From NCBI GenBank assembly GCA_022497155.1, contig MU385750.1, forward strand, positions 124,001 to 188,000: 64,000 nucleotides of DNA, written 5' to 3'. The notes beneath the pieces are model-generated. The model had not been told where the DNA came from, made no database searches, and was given only the letters and a program-made list of their open reading frames with translations. A program made the translations under genes and the position numbers. Within the stretch, counting starts at the first letter, position 1. Every line of letters begins with the position of its first letter. This document shows, one piece after another, positions 10,721 to 22,859 of this stretch. The stretch comes from Whalleya microplaca (taxonomy: Eukaryota > Ascomycota > Sordariomycetes > Xylariales > Xylariaceae).

Positions 10721-13700
10721 TCTAAACAAAGATGTGCATGAACTGGACACTGCATCGCCATCGACCAGGCCCACTTCAGCCTCCGTTCAGGGACGATGCC
10801 GAGAGGGAGGAGGCCCGGACTGCCGGGGTGGCACAGACCGAAGTATCCTAATGATTGGTGGAAAATGACCTAATTGGTTATGGAGGAAGCATGGTGCTAA
10901 CGTGCCATCGAAAGCGACAGTTACATGATTGCCGGCGTACTGAACAAATCGAGAAAGACGGAAGCTTTTGCAAGCATGAAAGGTTGCACCCAGCGGATCT
11001 CTTGAATGCATATCCAATTGAAGCGAGAACTCACGGACTCTGTTAAGGGGATCCCCCCCCATTGACAGAAATCAACACGAGACTCATCAATAGGCTAGAA
11101 AGTCTTGAGCGTAACACATTGTGCCGGAACGAACCGAACAAGGTAAATTCAGGATCACTGTTCGCGCGGATTCGATGTACGAAATCAGCCAAGTTTAAGG
11201 AGGTTTATTAGTCAGGCACTAGATTGAGTACACACGTAGAATCAGATGAAATAGATCGATAAATGTGTCAATGCTCTCATCTGTTTGAAGTTGATGACTG
11301 TGCCGCTTTAAGTTGAAATGAGAGGATTTGAAGTGGAGAGGACTAGCCGGCTCGCCAACAGATATTACTACCTATATAAGTAGTTATAAAGGTTACATTG
11401 AAGTCCGTTAGACAGGCCGGTTTCATATCGAAATTCGATCTATGTTCAAGCCACAAGGCCATGGGTGAATTCTCAGCCACATCAAGATTTATACATAGAA
11501 CTACGCATCTAAGCTGAAAAAGAGTAGTGAATTGGAACTGGTTGAAATATAATCCTTTACTCTTAGCCCCATCGTCACCTTTACGAAGAATGTTTAGCTG
11601 GCACAAATTAAGCCTGTAATGCTTACATGGAAACATGTAGAAGTATTACTTCAATTATAGTTGTATTAGAACCTCTTACTATAAGCCAACCGAGGGATCA
11701 CCTTCAACCTCCTGTTCGCTAAATCTTATACCGACTAATATCAAAAATCAATGCACTAATCCTAATAAGCTTTCTCGTACTTCGCTGTGTATGAACTAGC
11801 CCGGAAACATCATTAGCTGACCTCAAAGTATGGTAGACACTTACTTAGGTAACTAAGCATTGGCTGGGTAAAATTGACAGGTTAACATCAAATATGGCCT
11901 TGATACCCGCCATTGGTGCGGGAATCAGGAGTGTTGTCGCCGAGGCCTTCGTCTTGAATGACTTACCCGGGGCATTCTACAACCGAGAAGCTAGGCAGAT
12001 AGTCACCTCTGACGGAGATGCATCTAGTCTTGGAATAGACATTTTGCTGTTCAAAGGTCTAGAACTTAAGTCGTGCTGTTGTGACTTTCGTCCGTATTGT
12101 TGTATATGTCTGGTGTTAAGAATTGGGGTTAGTCGAGGTTCGGTATATAAACATACAATATAAACTATCATATTGACAGGATTCTATAATGATATTAATT
12201 CACTTCCTAAATGAAGTCACGTTTCTCGTATATCTTACCCAGGATTCGACTTACTATTCGCAAGCCAACCCCCTCATAATACTATACCTAATCGTCATTT
12301 TAGTCCTTCCGGGGTGCGTTCAAGTATCTTCATTATTATTGCCTTGCCACTTCATCGCTAGGGGCGTTCCTCCATACGGATTTGTCGCCTATAAGGTGTA
12401 ATTGATGTGCAGAAGTTACGGCGTCGTTGTGCGACAAAGGTCCTGGAAATATATGAGCAACGGCCACCCAAACGATAAAATGCCACTCCAGAGAGAATGA
12501 ATGGGAATTTCTACAGTTCGTGTACTTCATTACATCTGTCTGTGCCTTTTATGCCCTTACTGATATAGATGATGGGAACAGGTTGACAGTATCACGAACA
12601 GAGGCACTCGTAATAGGTTTGTAAGTGTAGGTAGCTGAGTCATGACATTGCATCAACGTTGACAGAGCTAAGACTCACGCACGGTCAGACTAAATCTGCA
12701 TCGTCGATGATGAATAAATTCTCTGCTGTAATCTACAGGATACCTCAGAGTATCCACGGCCTTCATATACATTTTAGGACTCATCAGAGGCTTGGACCAA
12801 GAGCATTATTAAAAGGTATCATCGCGGGATATATGCTGACCTAGCTGGTAGTAGAGATGCGTCGTCCATAATACTGTTCATAAACAGAGCTCATTTACCT
12901 TATATATATGATAACCAAACTTGTTCAATATTCTTAGTGTGCTACTTCGCATACCTCTCGGGATATTCTTTTGAATAGAAGTTATCGTGAACAGCGATTT
13001 TCACATGGAGAAGCTTTCATACATATATGCTTCCCCGCAAAAGATCTAGCTTTATAGATAGTCAGACTGCCAGAGTCTCTCATATTGTAAGCAAATGTAT
13101 TGAAGCACCTCCAAGTAGAAAGAGGCGATTCGAAGTAGTTATCACTTACATAACAGGTATGCTGTTGTTGGTCAGCCTAGGAGCTTAGCTAATCGCCGTC
13201 TCATCACCCAAACGCCTCCTCGTCACCATACAGCCCGATAACTATCAGTAGTCCGCGAGCGGCAACTCCCGTCGGGTGATGGACAACCGAATTAAGTAAG
13301 CCACGTCGGTATAAATAGATTTGGCGCTAATGCCAACCCCTTAATCTACAGAGTTACCTGCATAATCATGTATGTAGGTAGCTTCAGCTCTTAGCTGCAA
13401 CCTTATTATTGTGCATACAGTATCTTTTACGCCAGACCTTAGCCGAGATATCACGAACTGAGACCGCGAAAAATAGAACGGTGGCTGAACGAATGGATGA
13501 ACGAGTTAATGAACGAAATCAAATGACCCAAACCGACTCGAAAGGATTCAGAACGCAAGACTGGACTTGATTAATAGACAGCTCATATTGCCCCTCTCCT
13601 TCTCCCGATCAAGACGTTGGAACCTTGAGCTCATGTCATACGCAAAGCGCCATAACAAATATTGGCATAATCATACCACGAGCGCATTCGCAGACACCTG

Positions 13701-14680
13701 CTTTGCCCTTCGCATGCAACTGCCACCGGTGAGCTCTCTCCAGCTTATGCCGAGACCTATTTCAGCAAAGACATGGTACATTGCACCAGCTGGACTGATG
13801 AAGTCTGCCTTTCCATCTACCTACCTAACCCAAAGGAGGACTTATAATAATAGCGCATCATAATTGGCGTTTTGTAGGAGCGTGGTGGAGGCGCAAACTA
13901 TCAATCGATCAATCTAAGGTAGTGCCACCGCCGCCCCGTTTCACTCCGCACCCTTCACGCCGTCGTTCATTCCATCTGATGAATCCGTCAGCGCCGTGCG
14001 GACAACAATAAGCTCCATGCTCTACGATGCAGATCTAGATTGATTGATGGGATACAACCCAGCAGGTACATATGCACCCTCGGGTAACCTACCTGGCCTC
14101 GCATCCTAACGGCCATCGGCGGCCATCTCACCTTGCAGTATGTAACATACGTAACCTACCTGCCTACCTACCTATGTAGGTACTCGTTGAAACAAATCTC
14201 GCCTGCGGCGCGGGATCTCATTGGGCGGTTCGGCACCGTGCCGCACGCCGACAGGGTCTCAGCCTCACCCACGATGTCACCTCGGAGAAGCAGGATTTAG
14301 ACTTAAAAGATGCAAAAGCTTAGCTCCGGGGAGCTGGAGCTTGTTTCTCGTGCCTACGTGTATCCAGCTGCTACGTAACACCTGTCCGGGTTAGGTAGGT
14401 GGGTAGTTACTTTTGTGCATTAGGTAGTTGACCGTATATATAAATCAATAGTCCGGTTTTCGCCCAGAGGAAGGATTCTTCTGGGAGCCGTGGATAGTCA
14501 GGTCTGCTTGTAGTAATAGTGCCTTGTCTCACCTCACCTCGCCTCATCAGCGACCTCTCCTGACCTAGTCTCGCCTTCGCCTTCGCCTTCCCGCCTCACT
14601 TCGTCTCGCCTGATTCAGATCCTCGTGTTCGAGCCCATCTACATCACATCTTGGCCCTGCCTGGCCGTAGACTGATTGTG

Positions 14681-14687
14681 TATAAAA
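14681..14687 (+). promoter_or_regulatory. TATA box of the GH71 gene
   Basis: TATAAAAGGG lies about 100 bp upstream of the preferred ATG at 14782 and 77 bp upstream of an earlier in-frame ATG at 14758. A CT-rich stretch follows it, typical of a fungal transcription start region. Confidence 0.6.
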
Positions 14688-14781
14688 GGGCGAGCGTGAC
14701 GCAAACGTTTCCTATCACTTGATCTCCATCTCTTCACTCCTCTGTATTCTCCCCCTTATGCAAATCGTGAGTGTTGCAAAG

Positions 14782-16209
14782 ATGTATCTCTCTAACCGCC
14801 TCCGCCTTCCAACCCTGGTGACCCTCACCGCCCTCCTCTTCACGAGCCTCGCATCGAGCATGGTGGCCCAACCCCGCCAATCCTCCAGCCGCCAGGTCTT
14901 CGCACACTACATGGTGGGCCTGACGGACAACCAGGCCGCCTTGCAATGGGCGCAAGACATCTCCGACGCGCAGAGCGCGGGGATCGACGGGTTCGCGCTG
15001 AACATCGGGCCGAGCGACAGCTGGACGGAGACGCAGCTGCAGCTGGCGTACGACACGGCGGCCGGCAAGAACAACTTCAAGCTGTTCATCTCGTTCGACA
15101 TGTCGAACCCGGCCTGGACCGTGGACCAGGTCGTGGGGCTCGTCAACGCTCACAAGAACGACGGCGCGCAGCTGAAGGTGAACGGCCTGCCGCTGGTCTC
15201 GACGTTCGAGGGCCCCAACTGGGCCGACAACTGGGCCTCGGTGCGCTCGCAGACCGGCGGCATCTTCCTGATTCCGGACTGGTCGTCGTTGGGCGCGCAG
15301 GGGGTCGGCGGCAAGCTTTCGCAGATCGATGGCGCGTTCAACTGGGGCGCGTGGCCCGAAGCTAATCAGAAGACGATGAATACTGGGAACGACGTCGCGT
15401 ATAAATCTGTTCTACAGGGGAAACCGTACATGATGGGCGTTTCGCCGTACTTCTACACGGACCTCCCGCAGTACAGTAAGAACTGGTACTCGACGAGCGA
15501 CTCGTTGTGGTACGACCGCTGGAAGGAGGTTCTCGACATCCTGCCCGAGTATATCGAGATCATAACTTGGAACGACTACGGCGAGTCTAGTTATCTGAAC
15601 AATCCCGTCCAGGCGCAAATCGTCGAGGGAGCTGGCGTCTACGTCAATGGGTTCGACCATACGGCGTTCCGCTTCGTTCTGCCTTACTTCATTAGCGCCT
15701 ACAAGGCCGGTAACGCTAACGTGGCAGTACCCTCCGAAGGCGCCACTGCTTGGTACCGGACCACTCCGAAATCCGTGTGCGACAACGGAGGTACGTGGCT
15801 ATTACAATGAATTTTGATGCCGTGGTAATCAATTGCGCAAGCTGATATTATATATAGGTACCGTCTGGGGCCAAGGAGGAAGCGCTTCAGCAGCGGATGG
15901 GACGGACGATGTCATTTCCATCATTGGCCTGTCTAACTCGGCCGCCACCATCACGGTTAGCATTGGTGGCTCGAGCCAGACGGTGAGCGCGACAGACTCC
16001 TTTGGCAAGGCCTCGTTCTACCAAGTTCCGTTCAATGGAAATACGGGCGCTGTTACCATCACGATGAACGGGAAGTCCACGACCGGTCCACAGATTTCCA
16101 ACGCCTGCCCGTCCTCGGGTCATGTAAGTACTATTTACGAGGAAGATCTAGTCGCACAGGACTGACAGATGAGCAGGTGAACTTCAATGCGGTTGCAATC
16201 CAATTGTAA
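14782..16209 (+). CDS. secreted alpha-1,3-glucanase (mutanase), GH71
   Basis: Exons: 14782-15790, 15858-16123 and 16177-16209; introns 67 and 53 bp; 435 aa. The preferred start gives a signal peptide (MYLSNRLRLPTLVTLTALLF) followed by mature RQVFAHYMVGLTDNQ, the conserved GH71 beginning. Further family signatures are AGIDGFALNIG, FKLFISFDMS, GAFNWGAWP, GKPYMMGVSPYFYTDLP and ITWNDYGESSYL. The C-terminal part (VWGQGG to SSGHVNFNAVAIQL) is the usual beta-rich tail, with its last residues coming from an 11-codon exon. An in-frame ATG at 14758 would add eight residues and spoil the signal peptide. GH71 enzymes hydrolyse alpha-1,3-glucan of fungal walls or bacterial mutan. Exon 1 is clearly more GC-rich than its surroundings. 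Confidence 0.9.
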
Positions 16210-16382
16210 GGCGTAAGGCTAGTAGAGCGTATGGACAGAATGGGGAGCTTCTGGGCAGACTCTGGGACGGGACAATTTGTTGTTGAAGGGTTGAAGAGTT
16301 ACCTACGCTAGTTCATCTTGACGAATACCTAGTGTGTATTTGCGTCTTGGCTGCTTTGATAGGTAGTTGATAACAGCATGGC

Positions 16383-17537
16383 TTAGTCTGGCTTCTTGAT
16401 GCCGGCCTGGAACTTCTCGGCCCATTCGGTGAATTCATCTTTCTGGCCTTCCCACGGCTTCATTAGCATTTCCGATGCCGCAAAGGCATCGAAAAAGCAG
16501 GAGTCCATGGCCCTGTCTATGGCACCGGGGTCGAGCTCGTAGAAGGAGCCTGCGACCTCGCCAAAACGGTGCGGTAACCTCTTTAGCAAAGGTAAGACTT
16601 CATCAAGCCGCTGCGCGACTGGTGTCTCTGTAGTGGTGGGGAGTGGCGGAAGAGCTTTCAGTCGCCGTTTGACGATGGCTGAGTAGAGCAGGGTCGTCAG
16701 CCGTAGTCGCTTTAAGCAAGAGTCTAGCCGCTCCCGGATCTTGTCGGGATCGTCCCGGGGTATGTGCTGGGGATTCATGAGATCATCGAGCATCTCCTGT
16801 GTGGAGATATGCGCATTCTGCAGCTGGTTCGTAACGCCCTCAACCTCATCTTGCTCTTCGCCGTCATCATCATCCTCGTCCACCTCCTCGCTCCATTCCT
16901 TCAGCTCTTCTAGAACATCCTTTAGCGTATCCCTGTATTCCTCCACCTTCTTGACCAGCAACCCCGCAATCCCCAGCTTCTTCAGGAAAATGACATCGTC
17001 GCAAGCGGCCCAGATGACACCGGTGGCAGCGATGCTTCCCTTGCCCTTCTGGCCACCATTTTTCTGTGCATCGGCGAGAACCTTCCCGTTCAGAGGTATT
17101 GCCTCGACGAGACTTTTGAGCTCCTTGAGCACGCGATAACAGCGCCACGCAAGGTCCTGGCGTGCGACCACAGTATACTTGTCGGCGTCACAGATCTGAA
17201 CGGCGGTAGCGATGCCGGGAATTGCACCGGCAACCAGCTCGCGGAGGACCTTGATGATAGCGGAGGGCGTAAACGGTTCATTTATTATCAGGAGAGACAG
17301 CTTAGTGGTGTGTGCCCTAATCAGGGTGGCAGAATCGTGGGCCAGAGCCAAGGGATCGAGGGCTTCTGTGGCCGACAAGGACGACGAGGATGACGATGGC
17401 GGGGCATTAGTGTCGGATGGCTTATTGACGGCTATTGAATGAAGGAATGCCTCAAGCTGGGATATGAGGGCTGTGGTTGTTTGCACGAGAACCTTGAGGG
17501 CTTCGACAGAATCGTCAGCCCTGTTCTGCGACGCCAT
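16383..17537 (-). CDS. GCIP/cyclin-D1-binding-protein-1-like protein
   Basis: Single exon of 384 aa from the ATG at 17537. It opens with an alpha-helical segment (DDSVEALKVLVQTTTALISQ), then a Ser-rich linker, then helices such as HTTKLSLLIINEPFTPSAI and GAIPGIATAVQICD that match the conserved N-terminal half of the Grap2/cyclin-D-interacting (GCIP) family. An acidic stretch follows WSEEVDEDDDDGEEQDEVEG near residue 215, then further amphipathic helices. Length fits fungal members. Human CCNDBP1 is a nuclear/cytoplasmic regulator of transcription; the fungal role is poorly known. The gene is convergent with GH71, whose stop is only 173 bp away. Confidence 0.8.
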   Translation of the reverse strand: MASQNRADDSVEALKVLVQTTTALISQLEAFLHSIAVNKPSDTNAPPSSSSSSLSATEALDPLALAHDSATLIRAHTTKLSLLIINEPFTPSAIIKVLRELVAGAIPGIATAVQICDADKYTVVARQDLAWRCYRVLKELKSLVEAIPLNGKVLADAQKNGGQKGKGSIAATGVIWAACDDVIFLKKLGIAGLLVKKVEEYRDTLKDVLEELKEWSEEVDEDDDDGEEQDEVEGVTNQLQNAHISTQEMLDDLMNPQHIPRDDPDKIRERLDSCLKRLRLTTLLYSAIVKRRLKALPPLPTTTETPVAQRLDEVLPLLKRLPHRFGEVAGSFYELDPGAIDRAMDSCFFDAFAASEMLMKPWEGQKDEFTEWAEKFQAGIKKPD

Positions 17538-18231
17538 CTGTGTGCCCTATTTCGCGCTGTTCTGGGTGAGGTAGCTTGTGAAAGTCCAAAAAAGTGTGAC
17601 TTTTTTTTCTATTTGAGTTTACATATTATTATTGATGGCGGGGTGGCGGGGTGGCGGTAGCAAAGTACCTACCCTACCGGTAGGCATCTGGTACAGTGTG
17701 GATACAATAATCTGGACTGTCCGTATCCGACCTTCCGGTAGGTACACCCAACTACCTAACCTACATGTACATTATGTACTCTGTACACACAGCATACCTA
17801 CCTTCAACACATTACTTCTTCCTTTAAGTAGCCAACAAGCGCAACTTCTAGGGATATGTAGATGTCCTACTGCCATGGAGACTATTTCATCTTATTTGCA
17901 CATTCACTCCAGAGTCCAAACAAAGCCCTGCGGAAAAGGATTCATAAAATTTACAGGTGGTAGGTAGGTGAAATCAACCTTGATCTACAGTTCCTATTTC
18001 ACCACCCTGTTTGCACCTTTCCTATAAAGATGATCAGTTATACTTTGCCTTCTTCAAAACGACACGAGCGTGGCCCTGAACTGTATAGTGACAGGTCGTG
18101 GGGCGTATAACCAGCCACCATATTATCGGACAGTACGCAGCGGCTCTACATTTCAAGCTTACTTTGAGAACTGCCATCTGCCACTAGACTTCATTGACTC
18201 CTCTCCTAGATGAGCTCTTTACTCCGAGAAC
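17538..18231. other. intergenic region between divergent genes
   Basis: This is the shared upstream region of the GCIP gene (minus) and BTB gene 1 (plus). It has repeated ACCTACC/TAGGTAGG tracts and a GGGGTGGCGGGGTGGCGG stretch at about 17640. No gene is seen. Confidence 0.5.
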
Positions 18232-19374
18232 ATGGCCGCCAACAACTCTCATACAGCCCCGCTGAACCCACCTACTTCCCCTACACCTCCGACCAGAGTT
18301 GCCATTGATCCGGACGGTGATCTCAGCCTTATTGTTGGGAAGATTCCTGAACTCAAGATAGCCGGGATGCAAGACCAGATTGTTACATTTGTAGTGTGTT
18401 CAAGGAGTCTTTCACGAGCCTCGGCCTTCTGGAAGACACTACTCTACGGTAAATTTGCAGAATCTAAACGCCCCGAGAGTTCAAAGGCCGAAGAATGGCG
18501 TGTCGAGCTCCCGGGAGATCAGCCCGAACCAATGAAGATGCTGCTGAGAATTATTCACTCTCAGTTTGAGCACATCCCGACAGCTGCTGACCCTATAGGC
18601 CTGAGAACTTTGTACCAACTCACAGTGTTGACTGATAAGTACGACCTCACTCGATTCCTCCGACCCTGGGCTCGGAACTGGATGAATTCAATGCCTTTAC
18701 ACATCACTCCCCCGGCATGTCTAGCAGACTTCATGGATCTCCGGTACCAAGCATGGATCGCTTGGGAGCTTGGAGATGAAGACATGCTTGTGGAAGCCGC
18801 TAAAATCTTGGTCGCCCATTGTAACTATAATCCGAAATTAGGTGTACTAGGTCCCTTCTGTTTCGGTATACACGAGCCTCCGGGTCTACTGAGTGAGCAG
18901 TCTTTACTCTTTCTAATCTAAGTTTTTAATTCATGCTAATACGTTGCTATGGCAGGTCTTGTCACAAAGACTCGACTGAAGGCTATCGATATGATGCTAA
19001 CTCCTTTCAAGAATGCCATATCGAAGCTGATAGAAGGAACGACCCCCGTTTGTTCTAATCGGTCACTTTCTCGGGATCAGCTAAATTGCCATCAAGATTG
19101 TGACATCACGATGCTTGGAGTAACCATCCAGTCACTTTCGCGTCACAAGCTATGGCCCATTCCCAAGCCTGAAGATGTACAAACTACCGTGTCCGAATTA
19201 GCGATTACTCTAAAAAAGGTGGACACAAAGAGCCGCTTACACAGTCATTCCTGTCGTGCCGTACCCTCAGTTGCGGAAGCTGCTGATATAGTGAACCGAG
19301 CCTTTCCTGAGATCGAGGAGGCCCAGATACGACATCTTGATTCCCAGGCAAAGAAATCAGGTCTCTCGTCATAA
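18232..19374 (+). CDS. BTB/POZ domain protein 1, two exons
   Basis: Exons 18232-18892 and 18956-19374 around a 63-bp intron (GTGAGC, branch TGCTAATA, GGCAG); 359 aa. After a Pro/Thr-rich N-terminus the BTB core runs from IDPDGDLSLIVG through VVCSRSLSRASAFWKTLLYGKFAES and WRVELPGDQPEPMKMLLRII to LYQLTVLTDKYDLTRFLRPWA (about 25-145). The C-terminal part ends in HLDSQAKKSGL, a recurring ending in this fungal BTB family. BTB domains mediate dimerisation and Cul3 or transcription-factor binding; no second catalytic or DNA-binding domain is seen, so the role is unknown. BTB gene 2, 2.3 kb downstream in the same orientation, is a diverged paralogue. Confidence 0.8.
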
Positions 19375-21723
19375 CAGAGTGCACATTAATAGATGATGAT
19401 ACATCTTTCGAGAGTGGCATTTTTCGAGGCATTTGTTGCTATGGGGAGTACATCTGGGTAATGTATTCTGTCATAGCGGATGTCAGAATCCGGCAAATGT
19501 TTGAGAGGAAGCTCTGTATTCAATATAAACCAACTAGTACCAATGCCAAGTTTCATGCTTCCCGCACTCCAATGTGAAACAGAACATAGAGAGTCTATTC
19601 TCTATAATGCATATTACCTAGCTTTCCTTTAGTCAATGCTTATGTAAGCTTTTTAAGGCTTCTATTGCTCCTGTAGTTTTCTTGCCTAACTTCGTCTTTG
19701 CCCCCACGCTCCGCAACAGCTTACAGCCCTATTATCTCTGCACGCTGGACATAATATTCAATGACACTCTTCTCTAGATGGGTCCTAATTCCATCAACGA
19801 CCTTAAAGCATTCACCCTCACAGGTCAGGTCTGCAGATACTGCGAATTCTGTTAGGTTGAGTTGCTCGTTTCGTCCAATGAAGCTGGCTTATGCGGCTGA
19901 CTTAGCCTTTCTACCGAAACATGACGCATCCGTCACAAGTTTTGGAGTTTATATATAATATATGGAGTGATTGAAACAAGGGAGGAAAAATCAAGAGAAT
20001 ATATCCACTAACCAAAGTCAATCTAACATTAAGCCGAAACTATGTTAAAGTTCAACTGACTTAACCTACTGGACATGCTACTCAAAGGCACATTGTATAA
20101 TCAAGCGGCCTAGAGAAATGAATTTTACGGGTCAGCTAGTAGAGCTTCCCTGGTAACTGAAGTGATAGAGAATAGGGAGTTACTCGCAAGTATCAAAGAA
20201 TCAATTTCAGAGTATCTGAAGCTTAACAGTAAAGACGTGACCCGAGTACTTGAGTATAATCGCTGTTACCCGTTTCGTAAGCCTGCGAATAAACCCCAAG
20301 CATATACACTCGAGGGGTATAGTCTAACGCCGCCGCAGAACTCTTTCGCCTGTCCTCGCTAAATATAATCTCATCAGTGATTGAAACGAGCCTTGCCAAA
20401 TCATAACTTTCTCTCTTCCGAATCCTCATGGCGTAAATATTTGCTAAGATATTGATTTATTCCCATTTCGATTTTCAAGTAGCAAGACAGTGTGCTGAGG
20501 GCTTAATGCATAACAGCAATTTACATTTGGTTTCAATCCCGAAGAAAAGATAAAAAAAATCTAAACAGGAAATCATAGTGGAAATGCGCATACCCTTGGA
20601 TACACGAGTTTTCTCTGCTGTATCTAAGAGTCCGGAGAAAACGCAGCTTTATCACCTGGCTCTCACGAACGATGAATAATTGCGCCAATACACCTCAATA
20701 CTTATTTTATTTGAACTCAGGTTTTAGGCTATCCAATCCCAAGCGAGAATTATGAACGAAAGAGATATACTGCCCCTGTACCGGTTTCTAAGATACGCCC
20801 TATGGGGCTGATGGTAGTACCGGCCTATATATGACCGCCGCCTATACATGTCTATACAAGGGGCTTTGCCACCTTCCTATAGCTTCATCTTGCATTAATC
20901 AGGTCACCATACTCCTCATTTCTTTCTATCATATTGGCACCGGCGCGAAGTATAACATCACACTCACCCTGTCCTCTGACGAGTTCATGGAGCTTGGGTG
21001 ACGATATGGCGGCAACGATGCTCGGTGGAAAACTCCTACTCACGACAACAAGGTCATACGTGTTGTTCATATAAATTGTCTTTAACCAAGTCAGAATAAT
21101 ATATTTTACAGGTATCAATGCATACACATTCATAATTTTGTCCAATCATATGAATTGAAAAAGCTATCGGATTGGAATATTCCAATGCCGTAATTCGGGA
21201 TGTGCTTAGAAACTCCATTGGCTTATTGCAGCGGGTTGGAGGGGTTGACTTGGCATAGACCAATGGTAATTGATGTATCATTGTACTAGAAACAAAGTGA
21301 GGCAAAATTATTATCCAGGTCTAAGAAGGCATATGGGTGTGGTGTTGATGGTGTTTTACGTTGCCTTGCCCTTGCATGGAAGGAGGAGTTGTATGGAAAG
21401 AGTTCTAAGGGTATGTACGAGGAACAGGTAGGTCTAACTGAATCAACGTCGATATCATCTTTAGAACCTTGTCGCAACAAGGGTTCACGAAGGAGCTCTT
21501 CAAGCTGATCTCCCTATCGCGGGCAAGCTGCCATCCCTTTTCATTCTTACCACAGCCATATCTAGAGGCTATCACTTAGACAACCTAAATCTACTAGCGT
21601 CACCATACCATTAATTCCTTCCACGTCTATCTTATCACCTCGTACTGGAGGCATTCATCCTACTGATGACAGCGTTGTCCAAGAACCCTCCCACCTACTA
21701 CCTGCCACCTGCCACACAACACC
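19375..21723. other. 2.3-kb intergenic region between the BTB paralogues
   Basis: There is no gene I can support. A minus-strand frame at 20885-21145 contains a protein-like stretch (HELVRGQGECDVILRAG), but it belongs to no family I know and its end lies in the dispersed repeat listed separately. Confidence 0.45.
20789..20940 (-). repeat. dispersed repeat, copy 1 (inverted)
   Basis: Read on the minus strand this runs from TGCCAATATG through ATGAGGAGTATGGTGACCTG and AGCTATAGGAAGGTGGCA to GGGCGTATCTTA. It aligns along its length with the copies at 30128-30310 and 61216-61395. No coding capacity. Confidence 0.75.
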
Positions 21724-22842
21724 ATGATTGAACCTATCACATCGTGAGTGCTTGCGTCACCTCATTCTCTCCTTCCTTTTTTGAATTGACAAATTGACAC
21801 TCATGAATTTTAGTGATGCGGTGTCGACCGAGGACGTGGCTCCGACGGTATGTGAGACCTTCGAGAAACACTACGATCTCATTCTTGTCGTAGGGACCTC
21901 ACCCAAGGGAGAGTTCAAGGTCTGCTCTCGCACCCTCGCTCGATCCAACAAGGTTTTCGACAAGATGCTGTATGGTCCGTTCTTGGAAAGAAAGCCTACG
22001 ACTGGTGACTGGGTGGTGAATCTTCCTGAAGATAATCCCTCGGCATTCCAGATATTCCTCGACCTAGTTCATAGATTTTCACCTGCAATTCCCCAAAGAC
22101 CCGCCGAAGACACCCTCTACCATCTGGTTTCTACCATTCATTACTACAACATGTACGATATTTTCCAAAAATGGGGATTGAAGTCGAGACGAAAATATAC
22201 AACTTCGTCGTCAACCAACAGCCCGGAAGCGCTCTGGATCGCCTGGGTCTTTGGACTCGAGAACCAGATCGAAAATATATTGGGGAATGTAACCAACCAG
22301 TCCAAAATCGACTCCGGGGGTCGTCTTTGCTTCGGCGAAAAAGGTCAGCCGTATCATCTCGACTCTCATCTCGGTGAATTTGACCTTGAAAGTAAGTAAA
22401 CTTGGGTGTAGTATCCATCTATTCGACTGACGAGTACAAAATAGAGGCTATAGAAGATGCTCGCTATTCACGTATCTTTAAGATGGCCGAGCCATGGCAG
22501 CAGGCATACACCAGACTGGTGGGCATTCAGAACCCTGCCTCTAGCACTATTCGTACTTGCAAGAAAACTACTGCCCCAGACGCCGAGAGAGATGTCTGTC
22601 AGAGAGCACTGCTAGGCGGCTTTGTGCAGGGTATCCGGAGGAAGGGATGGCGTATCGAGAACTTCTCAATGAAGTTCCTGCTCAACCATTCAGTAGACGA
22701 GTGTGCTAAGATGCTGACAAGCTTCCAGATGGAGGGGGTTGAAGGTAAATGGCATTTCCATAAGAACTGCAATCCGATCGTCGGAATGCGTGCGGCGGTC
22801 GATGCTATAATGCGCCAGCCTCGATCGCGGTCGATGCTATAA
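21724..22842 (+). CDS. BTB/POZ domain protein 2, three exons, altered C-terminus
   Basis: Exons: 21724-21743, 21814-22391 and 22445-22842; introns 70 and 53 bp, GTGAGT and GTAAGT donors, all phases consistent; 331 aa. The first exon gives only MIEPITS. The BTB core follows: HYDLILVVG, FKVCSRTLARSNKVFDKMLYG, WVVNLPEDNPSAFQIFLDLV and a LYHLVSTIHYYNMYDIFQKWG helix pair. The C-terminal half has CQRALLGGFVQGIRRKGW and HFHKNCNPIVGMRAAVDAI, equivalent to the same region of BTB protein 1. The last codons are RQPRSRSML and stop, lying inside a 32-bp tandem duplication. Without the second copy the frame would continue for 19 more codons to a TGA at 22917-22919, giving the usual family-like tail. Confidence 0.75.
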
Positions 22843-22859
22843 TGCGCCAGCCTCGATCG
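22796..22859. repeat. 32-bp tandem duplication causing a frameshift
   Basis: Two perfect head-to-tail copies (22796-22827, 22828-22859) of a unit beginning CGGTCGATGCTATAATGCGC. As 32 is not a multiple of three, the second copy shifts the BTB 2 frame and supplies a TAA. Confidence 0.9.

Larger units (their letters stand above)
10594..14781. other. 4.2-kb region with no convincing gene
   Basis: Open frames here are short (under 100 codons), none shows a recognisable domain, and none joins into a longer model. The region from about 14.1 kb on is rich in CCTACCTACC-type tracts and CT-rich sequence, as is common in front of fungal genes. It ends with the GH71 promoter. Confidence 0.5.

Noticed and set aside
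14155..14185. CCTACCTACC tracts as a CRISPR-like or telomeric repeat
   Set aside because: Short degenerate tracts of this kind are common in fungal intergenic DNA and show no spacer or telomere unit.
20885..21145. Minus-strand frame with protein-like text (HELVRGQGECDVILRAG)
   Set aside because: No known family, no joining exons, and its end is shared with a dispersed repeat, so coding is not supported.
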